Shown: positions 52,827-61,509 of the stretch, piece by piece
Layout of the letters: the number at the start of each line of letters is the position of its first letter
Position numbering within the stretch: position 1 is the first letter of the stretch
Origin: Casp-actino8 sp001510335
GTDB taxonomy: Bacteria > Actinomycetota > Acidimicrobiia > Acidimicrobiales > Ilumatobacteraceae
Assembly (NCBI GenBank): GCA_027729635.1
Contig: JAQCEM010000008.1
Span: 1-64,000, forward strand
Direction: 5' to 3'
DNA: 64,000 nt
Notes under the pieces: model-generated
Database searches by the model: none
Told to the model about the DNA's origin: nothing
Seen by the model: the letters and a program-made list of their open reading frames with translations, nothing else
Program-made: the position numbers and the translations under genes

Positions 52827-53048
52827 ATGCAAGGTGTGATCAAAGCCTTCGACCCCACTACGGGCACCGGCCTGATCCTGCGTGATACCGATCTCAGCGA
52901 ACACGAACTGGCCGCGGATGCCCTTGAGGGAAGCATCTTTCGTATGCTTCGTCCCGGACAGCGAATAGTGTTTGATCTCACAGCAGATGGATTAGCAACT
53001 CGCTTACGTCTTGGTTCAGAAGTTGATATGGGAACACCCGGTTTCTAA
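52827..53048 (+). CDS. Cold-shock-domain-like small protein
   Basis: The 73-residue protein MQGVIKAFDPTTGTGLILRD continues with ELAADALEGSIFRMLRPGQR and VVFDL-like strands. The N-terminus looks like a CspA-type barrel (GxIKxFDxxxGxG) but lacks the full aromatic RNP1 motif, so RNA binding is uncertain. I recall similar proteins in Actinobacteria next to rpmB. It begins 14 bases after rpmB, and its stop codon is inside a terminator hairpin. Confidence 0.65.
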   Translation: MQGVIKAFDPTTGTGLILRDTDLSEHELAADALEGSIFRMLRPGQRIVFDLTADGLATRLRLGSEVDMGTPGF

Positions 53049-53060
53049 CCGGGTGTTTTT
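53034..53060 (+). terminator. Rho-independent terminator after the rpmB unit
   Basis: ACACCCGGTT (53034-53043) pairs perfectly with AACCGGGTGT (53047-53056) around a 3-base loop, followed by TTTT. The TAA stop codon at 53046-53048 lies in the loop and right arm, so coding sequence doubles as terminator. Confidence 0.9.
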
Positions 53061-53160
53061 GCATTACCCCTTCCTTTTGTAATAAGCCTGTCCTTTAGAA
53101 TTCGTTAACCCCGATAACAATCCCCCTATCCAAGGCGTGTGTCCGCCGAAGGAGCACATC

Positions 53161-54948
53161 ATGAGCGGTTCAAGCACTAACGAACGTCTGAAGAAGTGGG
53201 TCGCCGAGTGGGCCGCAATCATGCAGCCAAACGACATCTACTGGTGTGACGGTTCGGCCGAAGAGTACGAACGCTTGTGTCAACAACTCGTAGATAGCGG
53301 CACCTTCACCAAACTCGACGAGGCCAAGCGCCCCAATAGTTATTGGGCTCACAGCGATCCGGGCGACGTCGCCCGCGTTGAAGATCGTACCTTTATTTGT
53401 TCAGCAAAAAAAGAAGATGCTGGTCCCAACAACAACTGGCGCGAAGCAGCCGACATGCGCTCCGAAATGAAGACGCTCTACGCGGGTTGCATGAAGGGTC
53501 GCACGATGTATGTCGTCCCTTTCAGTATGGGACCCCTCGGTTCACCGATTGCTCACATTGGAGTGCAGCTCACCGATTCGGCATATGTGGCTGTGAGCAT
53601 GCGCATCATGACCCGTATGGGCCAAGGCGCTCTTGATGTTCTGGGCAACAGCGATTGGGTGCCGTGTTTGCATTCAGTTGGTGCACCTTTGGCTGCTGGC
53701 GAAAAGTCATCAGCATGGCCGTGTAACCCCGATAACAAATACATCGTGCACTTCCCCGAGACCCGCGAGATCTGGTCGTTCGGTTCGGGCTACGGCGGAA
53801 ATGCATTGCTCGGCAAGAAGTGTTTCGCACTGCGCATCGCTTCAGTGATGGCCCGCGATGATGGCTGGTTGGCCGAGCACATGCTCATTCTCAAGCTCAC
53901 CAATCCCGCTGGCGAAGCCAAGTACATCGCTGCGGCATTCCCGTCGGCTTGTGGCAAAACCAACCTTGCAATGTTGGTTCCAACGATTCCGGGCTGGAAA
54001 GCCGAAACCATTGGTGACGACATTTGCTGGATGAAGTTTGGTCCTGACGGCCGCTTATACGCAATCAACCCCGAAGCCGGTTTCTTTGGTGTGGCTCCCG
54101 GAACTGGTTACGACACCAACGCCAACGCCATGCACACGTTGTGGGGCAACAGCATTTTCACGAACACTGCACTGACTTCAGATGGCGATGTGTGGTGGGA
54201 AGGAATGTCAGACGACGCTCCGGCTCGCGCCACCGACTGGAAGGGCAACGCCTGGACTCCCGAGACCGAGACTCCGGCTGCTCACCCCAACGCTCGATTC
54301 ACCGCACCAGCGTCACAGTGCCCGTCAGCTGCGCCCGAATGGCAAGACCCCGCAGGCGTGCCGATCTCGGCAATCTTGTTCGGTGGACGTCGTCGTACGA
54401 CCGTTCCGTTGGTGACTCAGGCGTTCAACTGGGAACACGGAGTGTTCTTGGGCTCCATCATGGCCTCTGAGACCACTGCTGCTCAGCAGGGCGCTGTTGG
54501 CAACTTGCGATTTGACCCGATGGCAATGTTGCCGTTCTGCGGATACAACATGGCCGACTACTTTGCACACTGGCTCGCCCTTGGCGCCAAGGCCGATGCA
54601 GCCAAGTTGCCGCAGATCTTCTTCGTGAACTGGTTCCGCCGTGATGAAGACGGTCGTTTTTTGTGGCCTGGCTTCGGCGAAAACAGTCGAGTGTTGAAAT
54701 GGGTCTTTGAGCGTGTCGCCGGAACTATTGGTGCCATTGAGACACCGATCGGAATGTTGCCCACCGAAGGTTCGCTCGATGTTGCTGGCCTCAAGATCGA
54801 TGATGCCGATATAAAGGCGTTGTTGTCGGTTGACTCTGATGGATGGAAGGCCGCGATCCCCCAGATCAAGGACCACTACGCTCAGTTCGGTCCCAAGTTG
54901 CCGGCGAAGTTGACCGCCCAACTCGACACCCTCGCCTCCGCCCTCTAA
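53161..54948 (+). CDS. pckG: Phosphoenolpyruvate carboxykinase (GTP)
   Basis: PckG interconverts oxaloacetate and PEP using GTP, the entry to gluconeogenesis. The 595-residue protein has MYVVPFSMGPLGSPIAHIGV (near 112-131), the P-loop AAFPSACGKTNLAML (near 258-272), ETIGDDICWMKFGPDGRLYA, NPEAGFFGVAPGT and the GTP-specific NWFRRDEDGRFLWPGFGENS. ATG 53161 follows the strong ribosome binding site GAAGGAG. It is probably monocistronic, ending at the hairpin at 54963. Confidence 0.97.
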   Translation: MSGSSTNERLKKWVAEWAAIMQPNDIYWCDGSAEEYERLCQQLVDSGTFTKLDEAKRPNSYWAHSDPGDVARVEDRTFICSAKKEDAGPNNNWREAADMRSEMKTLYAGCMKGRTMYVVPFSMGPLGSPIAHIGVQLTDSAYVAVSMRIMTRMGQGALDVLGNSDWVPCLHSVGAPLAAGEKSSAWPCNPDNKYIVHFPETREIWSFGSGYGGNALLGKKCFALRIASVMARDDGWLAEHMLILKLTNPAGEAKYIAAAFPSACGKTNLAMLVPTIPGWKAETIGDDICWMKFGPDGRLYAINPEAGFFGVAPGTGYDTNANAMHTLWGNSIFTNTALTSDGDVWWEGMSDDAPARATDWKGNAWTPETETPAAHPNARFTAPASQCPSAAPEWQDPAGVPISAILFGGRRRTTVPLVTQAFNWEHGVFLGSIMASETTAAQQGAVGNLRFDPMAMLPFCGYNMADYFAHWLALGAKADAAKLPQIFFVNWFRRDEDGRFLWPGFGENSRVLKWVFERVAGTIGAIETPIGMLPTEGSLDVAGLKIDDADIKALLSVDSDGWKAAIPQIKDHYAQFGPKLPAKLTAQLDTLASAL

Positions 54949-54962
54949 CTGTCCCTTTTCAC

Positions 54963-55011
54963 CCACTTTGGAATATGGCTGCCGCCTAGCGGCAACTACA
55001 TTCCAAAGTGG
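54963..55011. terminator. Two-stage 49-bp palindrome between convergent genes
   Basis: An outer perfect 12-bp stem, CCACTTTGGAAT (54963-54974) with ATTCCAAAGTGG (55000-55011), encloses a 5x5 internal loop and an inner 6-bp stem TGCCGC (54980-54985) with GCGGCA (54989-54994) and a CTA loop. It fits between pckG and the convergent gene at 55017. It lacks a T-tract, so it may act as a REP-like element, a 3'-end stabiliser or a bidirectional terminator. Confidence 0.6.
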
Positions 55012-55016
55012 CGGAA

Positions 55017-55394
55017 TTAGGAGACTTGGCCGACAAGGAGGGCGCGGATTCCGAGGCCCATCACAAACAGTCCGCCGAACCCGTACAACAGATACAACTT
55101 GTGCTTCATCTGATTTCGGTACGAGTAGATAATCGCGATCGCAATAATTCCGACGAATCCGTAGAAGGCATGAAATTCCGGAAACTCAAGCTTGTACTTG
55201 TTCACCAAAATCACGCCCAGAACAACCTGCACAAACATAGTGAGTTCGGCGAGCAACGTAAACCACCACAACGCTCGAGTACGTAGCGACTTAATCTTGT
55301 GAGCACCCAACGACCACAAACCAGCCAAGCCATTTGAAATGATGACGAACCAGGACCACGACTGGTGAAGATCAACCAACATTAAAGCAAACAT
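55017..55394 (-). CDS. Four-helix membrane protein, function unknown
   Basis: The 125-residue protein has about four membrane helices. Conserved-looking polar residues in or near helices include His10, His31 and His76 (LVDLHQSWSWF, SLGAHKIKS, PEFHAFYGFVG). The pattern recalls small haem- or quinone-associated membrane proteins, but no ligand pair can be assigned with confidence. The ATG is preceded by TAGGGT at -16 to -11. It converges on pckG across the 49-bp palindrome. Confidence 0.6.
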   Translation of the reverse strand: MFALMLVDLHQSWSWFVIISNGLAGLWSLGAHKIKSLRTRALWWFTLLAELTMFVQVVLGVILVNKYKLEFPEFHAFYGFVGIIAIAIIYSYRNQMKHKLYLLYGFGGLFVMGLGIRALLVGQVS

Positions 55395-55422
55395 GACTTG
55401 ATTGACCCTAGTTGCTCAAGCT

Positions 55423-56124
55423 TCAGGTCGCACAGGCGACGCCGCCGGTCATCGAGATGACGACACCACTTGGGGAGTCATTACTGAGCGTTCCCGTGAG
55501 GGTACGGTCAATTTCAAAGCCCATTCCCAAGATGTCGTCATTGAAAATCTCGGCCGTCGGGTACACCTTCAAAATTTCTTCGACTGTTGAGCCCAAGGTG
55601 ATGTCGCCATCAGTGACTGGACCCATCGGCACCGGAGCGATTCCTTGCACTGGCCCGTAGGTCCACGAATAGAAGTGCACTCGACCTTGAGCGACTTCGC
55701 TTTCGTCGCCAAACATCAACAACAAATCGCCCCACCGCACGCCGCGCACTTGGGTTCCGGAGCAGGATCCAAATTCAGATACTGGTCCGATATATCCCGA
55801 ATCAGAATCGGGCTTACCCAAAAGCTGAGTGACATACGTAATCATTTGGTCAGCGTCAACGCCGAACAACACATCGCCTAATCCGTCTTCGCGCAACACC
55901 AATTGTTCGGCTGGCGAAACTGTTGTTGATGTTGAACTTGTCGAACTTGTTGTCGTGCTCTCGGGAGCAACCGAGGTTGTCATTGGAGCCAACGTTGTCT
56001 CGGGAGTCGTTGTTGCTGTCGTTGGTAACGGCGCAAGCGTGTCGCTCGACCCACCCCTACCACCACAGGCAACAAGTGTGGTCAGCACTCCGAGAGCCAA
56101 ACCTAAACGCATTGATTGACGCAT
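55423..56124 (-). CDS. Secreted lipoprotein with Thr/Ser linker
   Basis: From ATG 56124 the protein has 233 residues: a signal with the lipobox GVLTTLVACGG (Cys near 20), a Thr/Ser/Pro stretch of about 50 residues typical of actinobacterial cell-envelope lipoproteins, and a C-terminal domain of about 160 residues (LREDGLGDVLFGVDADQMIT) with two Cys near its middle and one near its end. No family is recognised. It is the last gene of a minus-strand series led by the alpha/beta hydrolase. Confidence 0.7.
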   Translation of the reverse strand: MRQSMRLGLALGVLTTLVACGGRGGSSDTLAPLPTTATTTPETTLAPMTTSVAPESTTTSSTSSTSTTVSPAEQLVLREDGLGDVLFGVDADQMITYVTQLLGKPDSDSGYIGPVSEFGSCSGTQVRGVRWGDLLLMFGDESEVAQGRVHFYSWTYGPVQGIAPVPMGPVTDGDITLGSTVEEILKVYPTAEIFNDDILGMGFEIDRTLTGTLSNDSPSGVVISMTGGVACAT

Positions 56125-56141
56125 ATCTACAGTCTGCCCGA

Positions 56142-56708
56142 TCAACGGATCAGAGTGTCGGCTTGATTGCCCCGCTCGATGAGTCGTAAGCCACCCTCAC
56201 CGTCTGTTTCAAATACTGTTACTGAAGCATTGTCCAAACTGTCAATCACTAGACGGTCGTCGCCAAGGCACGATCCAATCACCGCATTGATCGCAATGAA
56301 GTGACTGAAAATCACCGTGTCGGCTGGGCATTGGGCCACATAGCGCACGACATCATCACGAAAATCGGTATACGGCGCACCAAGTTCACCCCAGGTTCCG
56401 GCCATTGCTGCCCGTAGCCATTCGATGCGTTCACCCAACTCATATCCAGTGGGCGAAGGTATTTCTGTCACCAACGGCTCAACGGTGACAGCAGCGTGAT
56501 CCCAAAGAATTGCCAAAAAGTCAGCAGTTTCTTGGCAACGCTTCATCGGACTTGACACCAATGTCATGCGCGACAATTGCGCCAGCCTTTGTGCAGTTGT
56601 GGCAGCTTGCTCGCGACCAGTTTCATCGAGACCAGGGTCAACGTCGGCATCCCAACCAGCGGCCGCCCGACCGTGACGCACCATGTACACGCGACTCACA
56701 TGAACCAA
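56142..56708 (-). CDS. Histidine phosphatase family protein
   Basis: The 188-residue protein has YMVRHGRAAAGWDADVDPGL (about 8-27), SSPMKRCQETADFL (near 52-65) and a second catalytic His in TVIFSHFIAINAVIG (near 130-144). This is the two-His phosphatase (PGM-like) family; compared with the one at 9600 it has a longer insert after the RHG motif. The start overlaps the PIG-L stop, so they are co-translated. Confidence 0.85.
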   Translation of the reverse strand: MVHVSRVYMVRHGRAAAGWDADVDPGLDETGREQAATTAQRLAQLSRMTLVSSPMKRCQETADFLAILWDHAAVTVEPLVTEIPSPTGYELGERIEWLRAAMAGTWGELGAPYTDFRDDVVRYVAQCPADTVIFSHFIAINAVIGSCLGDDRLVIDSLDNASVTVFETDGEGGLRLIERGNQADTLIR

Positions 56709-57481
56709 CCCCTCGGCGCACCACCGGGCTGACCAACTTCGATGAAGAACTCTTCGCCGAAGGCAACTGCAAATACTTCGGGAGGCATCTGCAAAAACAT
56801 ACTGCTGTCAGTGACTTGGCTGGCGTGACACATAATCGAGGCCCGCTTCACTTGAACGAACTCACTCACGTCAACAGCCATGGTGATGCCTTCTTGCAAC
56901 GTTCCAAATGGGTTGCCGTCATCGGCTGGGGCTTCAGGGTCAAAGTCTCCCCCGCCCATTTGTTCCATCATCTGCGCAATGCGCGTACGGTTCATCGTTG
57001 ACTCAAGCACGCGAATGTTTTGTCCGTTGGCGATTGCGATATCGGCCGCACGATGACCAACACGGTGAACTTGAATGTGATCGGGATGACCGTAACCACC
57101 ATGCCAGTCGTAGCAAGTGAACACATCGGCTTGTTCGTCTTGCAAAATCTTGGCTAACGCCTGCGCCACAATCTCAACATCGGCACCAATAAATGAATTC
57201 GGCTCTTTGTTCTGTGACCAGCCGGTCATTCCACTGTCGTGATAGCCCAACCAATACACCTTCTGAACACCCAGCACTTCGGCTGAACGTTCGGTTTCGG
57301 CTTTGCGACGATCTTGCAGTGCTTCACCTTCGGCAAGATCATCTGGCGTTTCACCATGCCGACCATCGGTACCCATCACCAAGACAACCCGATGTCCTTC
57401 TGCAGCAGCGCGAGCGATTGAACCACCGGTGGCTATTGATTCATCGTCGGGGTGAGCATGAAAACAAACAAGTGTGCTCAC
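56696..57481 (-). CDS. PIG-L family deacetylase (MshB/Mca-like)
   Basis: The 261-residue protein has LVCFHAHPDDESIATGGSIA (4-23, zinc-binding HPDDE), MGTDGRHGE and a later zinc ligand motif YGHPDHIQVHRVGH (near 128-141). In Actinobacteria this family includes MshB (mycothiol biosynthesis) and Mca (mycothiol S-conjugate amidase); this protein could be either or a related N-acyl deacetylase. The start is GTG and overlaps the CoA-transferase stop. Confidence 0.85.
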   Translation of the reverse strand: MSTLVCFHAHPDDESIATGGSIARAAAEGHRVVLVMGTDGRHGETPDDLAEGEALQDRRKAETERSAEVLGVQKVYWLGYHDSGMTGWSQNKEPNSFIGADVEIVAQALAKILQDEQADVFTCYDWHGGYGHPDHIQVHRVGHRAADIAIANGQNIRVLESTMNRTRIAQMMEQMGGGDFDPEAPADDGNPFGTLQEGITMAVDVSEFVQVKRASIMCHASQVTDSSMFLQMPPEVFAVAFGEEFFIEVGQPGGAPRGWFM

Positions 57482-58635
57482 GCGTCAACAACCGCTCCTG
57501 AAGCCAACAACTTTTCAATTTCAATTGAGCCGAAGCCCCAACCTTCGAGAATTTCTCGGGAGTGTTGACCGGGATGCGCTGGTGGTCGCGACACCGACGG
57601 CACTGTTCGCGAGAAACGAGGTGCTGGAGCAGGCTGCTTCGTGCCAGCGATATCAATGATCATGTTGCGCTCAACATTGTGCGGGTGCGCTGCCGCTTCA
57701 CTCATCGTCAACACGGGAGCAAAACAAACATCGGTGGTTTCCATAATCGCGCACCATTCGTCGCGAGTCCTTGATTTGAAGACTTCGGCAATGCGCTTCT
57801 TCAAGTGTGGCCACTGCGACTTATCCATTTGCTTAGCAAACTCAGGATCGGAATCGAGTCCGGTGAGTTGCAACAACTGTGCATAGAACTGCGTCTCAAT
57901 TGAACCAATCGAGATGTACTTTCCGTCCTTGCATTCGTAGGCGTCGTAGAAGTGCGCACCAGTGTCGAGCAAGTTAGTTCCGCGAGCATTTTCATCATGG
58001 GCGCCCATTTGTGAGAACGCCCAGAACATTGTCATCAATACAGCAGTGCCGTCAACCATTGCGGCGTCAACTACTTGACCCTTATTGCTCTTGCTCGCTT
58101 CAAGCAACGCGCATACCACGCCGAACGCCAAGAACATTCCGCCACCACCAAAGTCGCCAACCATGTTCATGGGAGGTACTGGTCCTTCGCCGGCGCGACC
58201 AAAATGTGCCAAGGCACCAGCGAGCGAGATGTAGTTGATGTCGTGCCCAGCAGCCTGTGCATACATCCCTGTTTGACCCCAGCCAGTCATACGACCAAAA
58301 ACCAATTTCGGATTTCGTGCTAAACACACATCGGGTCCGATACCGAGACGCTCCATGACGCCCGGCCGGAAACCTTCAATCAGTGCGTCGGCTGATTCGA
58401 CAAGCTTGAGCAGAGTCTCAACGCCTTCAGGGTTCTTGAGATCGATCGCGATGTTTTGGCGACCACGTTGCAAGATGTCGAATGCTGGACCTTCTGGAGC
58501 CGGACCACGCACAGACTGCGCCCGCTCGACGCGAATCACCTCAGCGCCCATATCGGACAACATCATTGCGGCAAAGGGGCCAGGCCCGATGCCAGCAATT
58601 TCTACGATACGAAAACCTGTGAGTGGACCAGTCAT
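57478..58635 (-). CDS. CaiB/BaiF family CoA transferase, alpha-methylacyl-CoA racemase-like
   Basis: The 385-residue protein has LTGFRIVEIAGIGPGPFAAM (5-24), SDMGAEVIRVER, AAGHDINYISLAGALAHFGR (His and Asp of the racemase type) and NMVGDFGGGGMFLAFGVV (Asp of the second active-site motif). These match AMACR-type racemases more closely than carnitine CoA-transferases. ATG 58635 is chosen because the family N-terminus begins there and it follows the hydrolase stop by 13 bases. It probably acts on branched or cholesterol-like acyl-CoA. Confidence 0.88.
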   Translation of the reverse strand: MTGPLTGFRIVEIAGIGPGPFAAMMLSDMGAEVIRVERAQSVRGPAPEGPAFDILQRGRQNIAIDLKNPEGVETLLKLVESADALIEGFRPGVMERLGIGPDVCLARNPKLVFGRMTGWGQTGMYAQAAGHDINYISLAGALAHFGRAGEGPVPPMNMVGDFGGGGMFLAFGVVCALLEASKSNKGQVVDAAMVDGTAVLMTMFWAFSQMGAHDENARGTNLLDTGAHFYDAYECKDGKYISIGSIETQFYAQLLQLTGLDSDPEFAKQMDKSQWPHLKKRIAEVFKSRTRDEWCAIMETTDVCFAPVLTMSEAAAHPHNVERNMIIDIAGTKQPAPAPRFSRTVPSVSRPPAHPGQHSREILEGWGFGSIEIEKLLASGAVVDA

Positions 58636-58648
58636 TCCTTCATCGTAT

Positions 58649-59560
58649 TCAGTGACCGGTTGCGCGCTGCCATTCGGCAAGTTTCATATGCGCCGTCATG
58701 GCACCAGTCACCAGAGGCAATAGAGGCTCGGGAAGATCATGACCCATATCAGCCACGAGCAAGAACGTCGATCCAGGCACTAGTTCGGCGGTTCGCTTAC
58801 CACCATCGGGCGTTAGCAACGTGTCGTCTTCGCCGTGTATCACCAAGGTCGGGGTCTGCAGTTTTTGCAATTGTTCTGCTCGGGACCCACTGGCGTAGAT
58901 TGCCGCCAACTGTCGGATTGAGCCCTCGGGATAAAAAGAACGATCATATGCCCGAGCCGCTTCACGTTTCACGACCGCTTCATTGAAATAACGCTTTGAC
59001 TGCCACACCCCGTATTTCGGGCTCGCATCAATGTACGCCTGTCGATCAGTTGGTGGTGGTCCAAGTAATGCTTCTGCCGCTTCGGCCGTCGGCGCGCCGA
59101 TCTCAAATTCACCCGTCACTGAATACAACGAGATCAAGGATCGCGCGCGCTCAGGATGTTGAATCACCAAAGTTTGGGCAATCATGCCGCCCATTGATGC
59201 ACCCAAAATGTGGGCCGACTCAATACCCAGATGATCCAGTAACTCAATGGCGTCTTGCGCCATGTCCGACAGTGTGTACGGAACCTGTGGTAAGTCTTGA
59301 CCGTTGAGCACAGCAGTAAGAACAACGTCTGGGTCGACGACGACACCATCAAGTTTGGTGGAGAGCCCGCAGTCGCGATTATCAAATCGAATCACACAAA
59401 AATCTTGATCAACCAACATCTGACAAAACTGATCTGACCAATTAATGAGTTGCGCACCAAAACCCATGATTAACAAAACTGCCGGGTCCGTCGCCTTCCC
59501 CATGGTTTCGTACTCAAGGGTGATCGGCCCAACGTTTGCCGGAATGTGCGCTTGTGGCAT
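58649..59560 (-). CDS. Alpha/beta hydrolase
   Basis: The 303-residue protein has the oxyanion region LLIMGFGAQLINWSDQF (about 29-45), the nucleophile elbow LGASMGGMIAQ (Ser near 121), the acid in LVIHGEDDTLL (near 242-252) and the catalytic His in ADMGHDLPEP (near 272-281). The substrate is unknown. TATTCT is at -12 to -7 of the ATG, so this gene heads the CaiB-PIG-L-phosphatase series. It is divergent from the LLM gene at 59621. Confidence 0.87.
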   Translation of the reverse strand: MPQAHIPANVGPITLEYETMGKATDPAVLLIMGFGAQLINWSDQFCQMLVDQDFCVIRFDNRDCGLSTKLDGVVVDPDVVLTAVLNGQDLPQVPYTLSDMAQDAIELLDHLGIESAHILGASMGGMIAQTLVIQHPERARSLISLYSVTGEFEIGAPTAEAAEALLGPPPTDRQAYIDASPKYGVWQSKRYFNEAVVKREAARAYDRSFYPEGSIRQLAAIYASGSRAEQLQKLQTPTLVIHGEDDTLLTPDGGKRTAELVPGSTFLLVADMGHDLPEPLLPLVTGAMTAHMKLAEWQRATGH

Positions 59561-59566
59561 GCCGTG

Positions 59567-59572
59567 AGAATA
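59567..59572 (-). promoter_or_regulatory. -10 box TATTCT for leaderless alpha/beta hydrolase
   Basis: The hexamer is at -12 to -7 of ATG 59560 and is the closest match to TATAAT among the boxes in this window. Confidence 0.55.
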
Positions 59573-59608
59573 GCCATCCCGTCACCTCGCTACCATCATC
59601 ACAACGAC

Positions 59609-59614
59609 TACCTT
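59609..59614 (+). promoter_or_regulatory. -10 box TACCTT for leaderless LLM-galK unit
   Basis: The hexamer is at -12 to -7 of ATG 59621. It faces the opposite way from TATTCT at 59572, about 40 bp away. Confidence 0.5.
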
Positions 59615-59620
59615 TGGAGT

Positions 59621-60541
59621 ATGACTTCTGGAATGTTCTCGCACATGCGCTTTGGCGTTCACACCGGATTACAACACACCACGTACGACGTTCTCCGTCC
59701 GGCCTGGCGCAAGATCGAAGACCTCGGCTTTGATTGGATCTCAATTTGGGATCACTTCTATGGCGCAACTGGCAAGCCCGACGATGCGGCCTGTTTTGAA
59801 GCCGTCGCAATGCACGCTGCTTTGGCCGCCGAAACCAGTCGGGTCCGTGTCGGTTCATTGGTGTATTCAGTTGGTTATCGCCACCCTTCGGTACTCGCCA
59901 AAATGATTACTGCGATCGATCACATTTCGGGCGGACGCGCCGACATGGGTCTTGGCGCAGGTTGGGCACAAGTTGAATACGAGGCCTACGGCATTCCATT
60001 CCCTGGAGTCAAAACTCGTATGGACCAACTTGAAGAAGCCACCCAGTGCGTTCGTGGACTGCTGCACGATGAGGTCACCGATTTTTCTGGCGAATGGTTC
60101 AATCTAAATAACGCCCGCAACGAACCCCGCCCGATTCAGAAAAAGATTCCCATTTGGGTCGGTGGCGGTGGAGAAAAGCGAACTCTCAACATCACCGCCA
60201 AATACGCCGACGGTTGGAATGTACCGTTTGTTTCACCCGAAGCTTTCGCCCATAAGAGCTCGGTCCTCACCAGACATTGCGAAACAATCGGTCGCGATCC
60301 AAAGGAAGTGAAACGTACGGTCAATGTGGGCATCGCCTGGACTGAAGAAAGTTTGCAATCACAATTCGGCATGCTTGCCGAAGGCGTGCGACCGGGCGTG
60401 TTAACCGGCAGCGACGAACAGGTCATTGATCGGATCGGTCAATATGTCGCTGCTGGTGCCGAGCAAATTAACTTGGCGCTTCGTGCACCATTTGACATGG
60501 ATTCTGTTGAGCGCTTTAGCAAGACCCTGAAGTTGGCGTGA
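59621..60541 (+). CDS. LLM-class F420-dependent oxidoreductase
   Basis: The 306-residue protein has MRFGVHTGLQHTTYDVLRPA (about 9-28), IWDHFYGATGKPDD (near 42-55), ISGGRADMGLGAGWAQVEYE (near 102-121) and KIPIWVGGGGEKRTLNITAK (near 170-189), the TIM-barrel and F420-binding pattern of LLM enzymes. ATG 59621 is supported by TACCTT at -12 to -7; ATG 59645 is the alternative. It overlaps galK by GTGA, an unexpected pairing. Confidence 0.88.
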   Translation: MTSGMFSHMRFGVHTGLQHTTYDVLRPAWRKIEDLGFDWISIWDHFYGATGKPDDAACFEAVAMHAALAAETSRVRVGSLVYSVGYRHPSVLAKMITAIDHISGGRADMGLGAGWAQVEYEAYGIPFPGVKTRMDQLEEATQCVRGLLHDEVTDFSGEWFNLNNARNEPRPIQKKIPIWVGGGGEKRTLNITAKYADGWNVPFVSPEAFAHKSSVLTRHCETIGRDPKEVKRTVNVGIAWTEESLQSQFGMLAEGVRPGVLTGSDEQVIDRIGQYVAAGAEQINLALRAPFDMDSVERFSKTLKLA

Positions 60542-61509
60542 ACGAAACACTCAACGTTTCAGCCCCGGGTCGTGTCAATTTGATTGGTGATCACACCGAT
60601 TACATCGGCGGCCTCGTGATGCCGATGACGCTCAATGCGTTTACAACGGTGGTCGGCCAAAAAAACATAAATCGCACTTGGAATCTTGTTTCGCATCACG
60701 AAGCAGAACCAGTCTCAATTGCCTTGCCAGTTATTGACCCACGTTCAATAACACCACAGTGGGGTCGCTATGTGGCGGGCGTCTTAAACGAGTTCAACAA
60801 ACTTGGTTATGAGATTCCTGGATTCACTGGAGTAATCGACACCACAATTCCAATTGGATCAGGTTTGTCGTCAAGTGCTGCCCTCGAAATAGCGATCGCG
60901 CGAATCGTCATTTTGATAACCGAGATTGCAATGTCAGAAACTGATCTTGCCTTACTCTGCCAACGCGCAGAACATATCGCCTCGGGTGTTCCCTGCGGAA
61001 TTATGGATCAACTGTGCATCGCGGTCGGACGACCGAATACCGCCACGCTGATTGACTGCCACACCTATGATATTCAACACATTGCCATGCCCGAAGAAAT
61101 CGAAGTTGTCACCCGATTTATCTCGCACCGCACTCTTGTGGGTAGCGAGTACGGAGATCGTGTTAATGACTGTCAAGCGATTGAAGCAATCGTTGGCCCG
61201 TTGCGATTAGCAACGATGAATGATCTGTCACACCTCAATGATGATCGTCTCGTGCGTCGAGCGCGACATGTCATATCCGAGAATCAACGTGTTCGCAATT
61301 TCGCTCATGCACTCACCAACAAGGATTTCGTTGAGGCTGGTCGCCTGATGACCGAAAGCCACGCAAGTTTGGCCAATGATTACGAAACCTCCAACTCAAC
61401 TATGGATCAAGCGGTCAATTCAATGCTGCACGAATCAGGTTTTCTAGGTGCCCGCATCACGGGTGGTGGCTTTGGCGGTTGCATCGTCGGCTTGCGCCAC
61501 CGAGACTGA
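60538..61509 (+). CDS. galK: Galactokinase-like GHMP kinase (short form)
   Basis: The 323-residue protein has the galactokinase signature APGRVNLIGDHTDYIGG (about 9-25), the GHMP ATP loop TIPIGSGLSSSAALEIA (near 102-118), the catalytic Asp in GVPCGIMDQLCIAVG (near 149-163) and a C-terminal GGGFGGC motif. It is shorter than typical GalK (about 380-390 residues). The usual Glu of NLIGEHTDY, which contacts the sugar, is Asp. Other galactose genes are not adjacent, so the true sugar may differ. The start is GTG, overlapping the LLM stop. Confidence 0.82.
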   Translation: MNETLNVSAPGRVNLIGDHTDYIGGLVMPMTLNAFTTVVGQKNINRTWNLVSHHEAEPVSIALPVIDPRSITPQWGRYVAGVLNEFNKLGYEIPGFTGVIDTTIPIGSGLSSSAALEIAIARIVILITEIAMSETDLALLCQRAEHIASGVPCGIMDQLCIAVGRPNTATLIDCHTYDIQHIAMPEEIEVVTRFISHRTLVGSEYGDRVNDCQAIEAIVGPLRLATMNDLSHLNDDRLVRRARHVISENQRVRNFAHALTNKDFVEAGRLMTESHASLANDYETSNSTMDQAVNSMLHESGFLGARITGGGFGGCIVGLRHRD

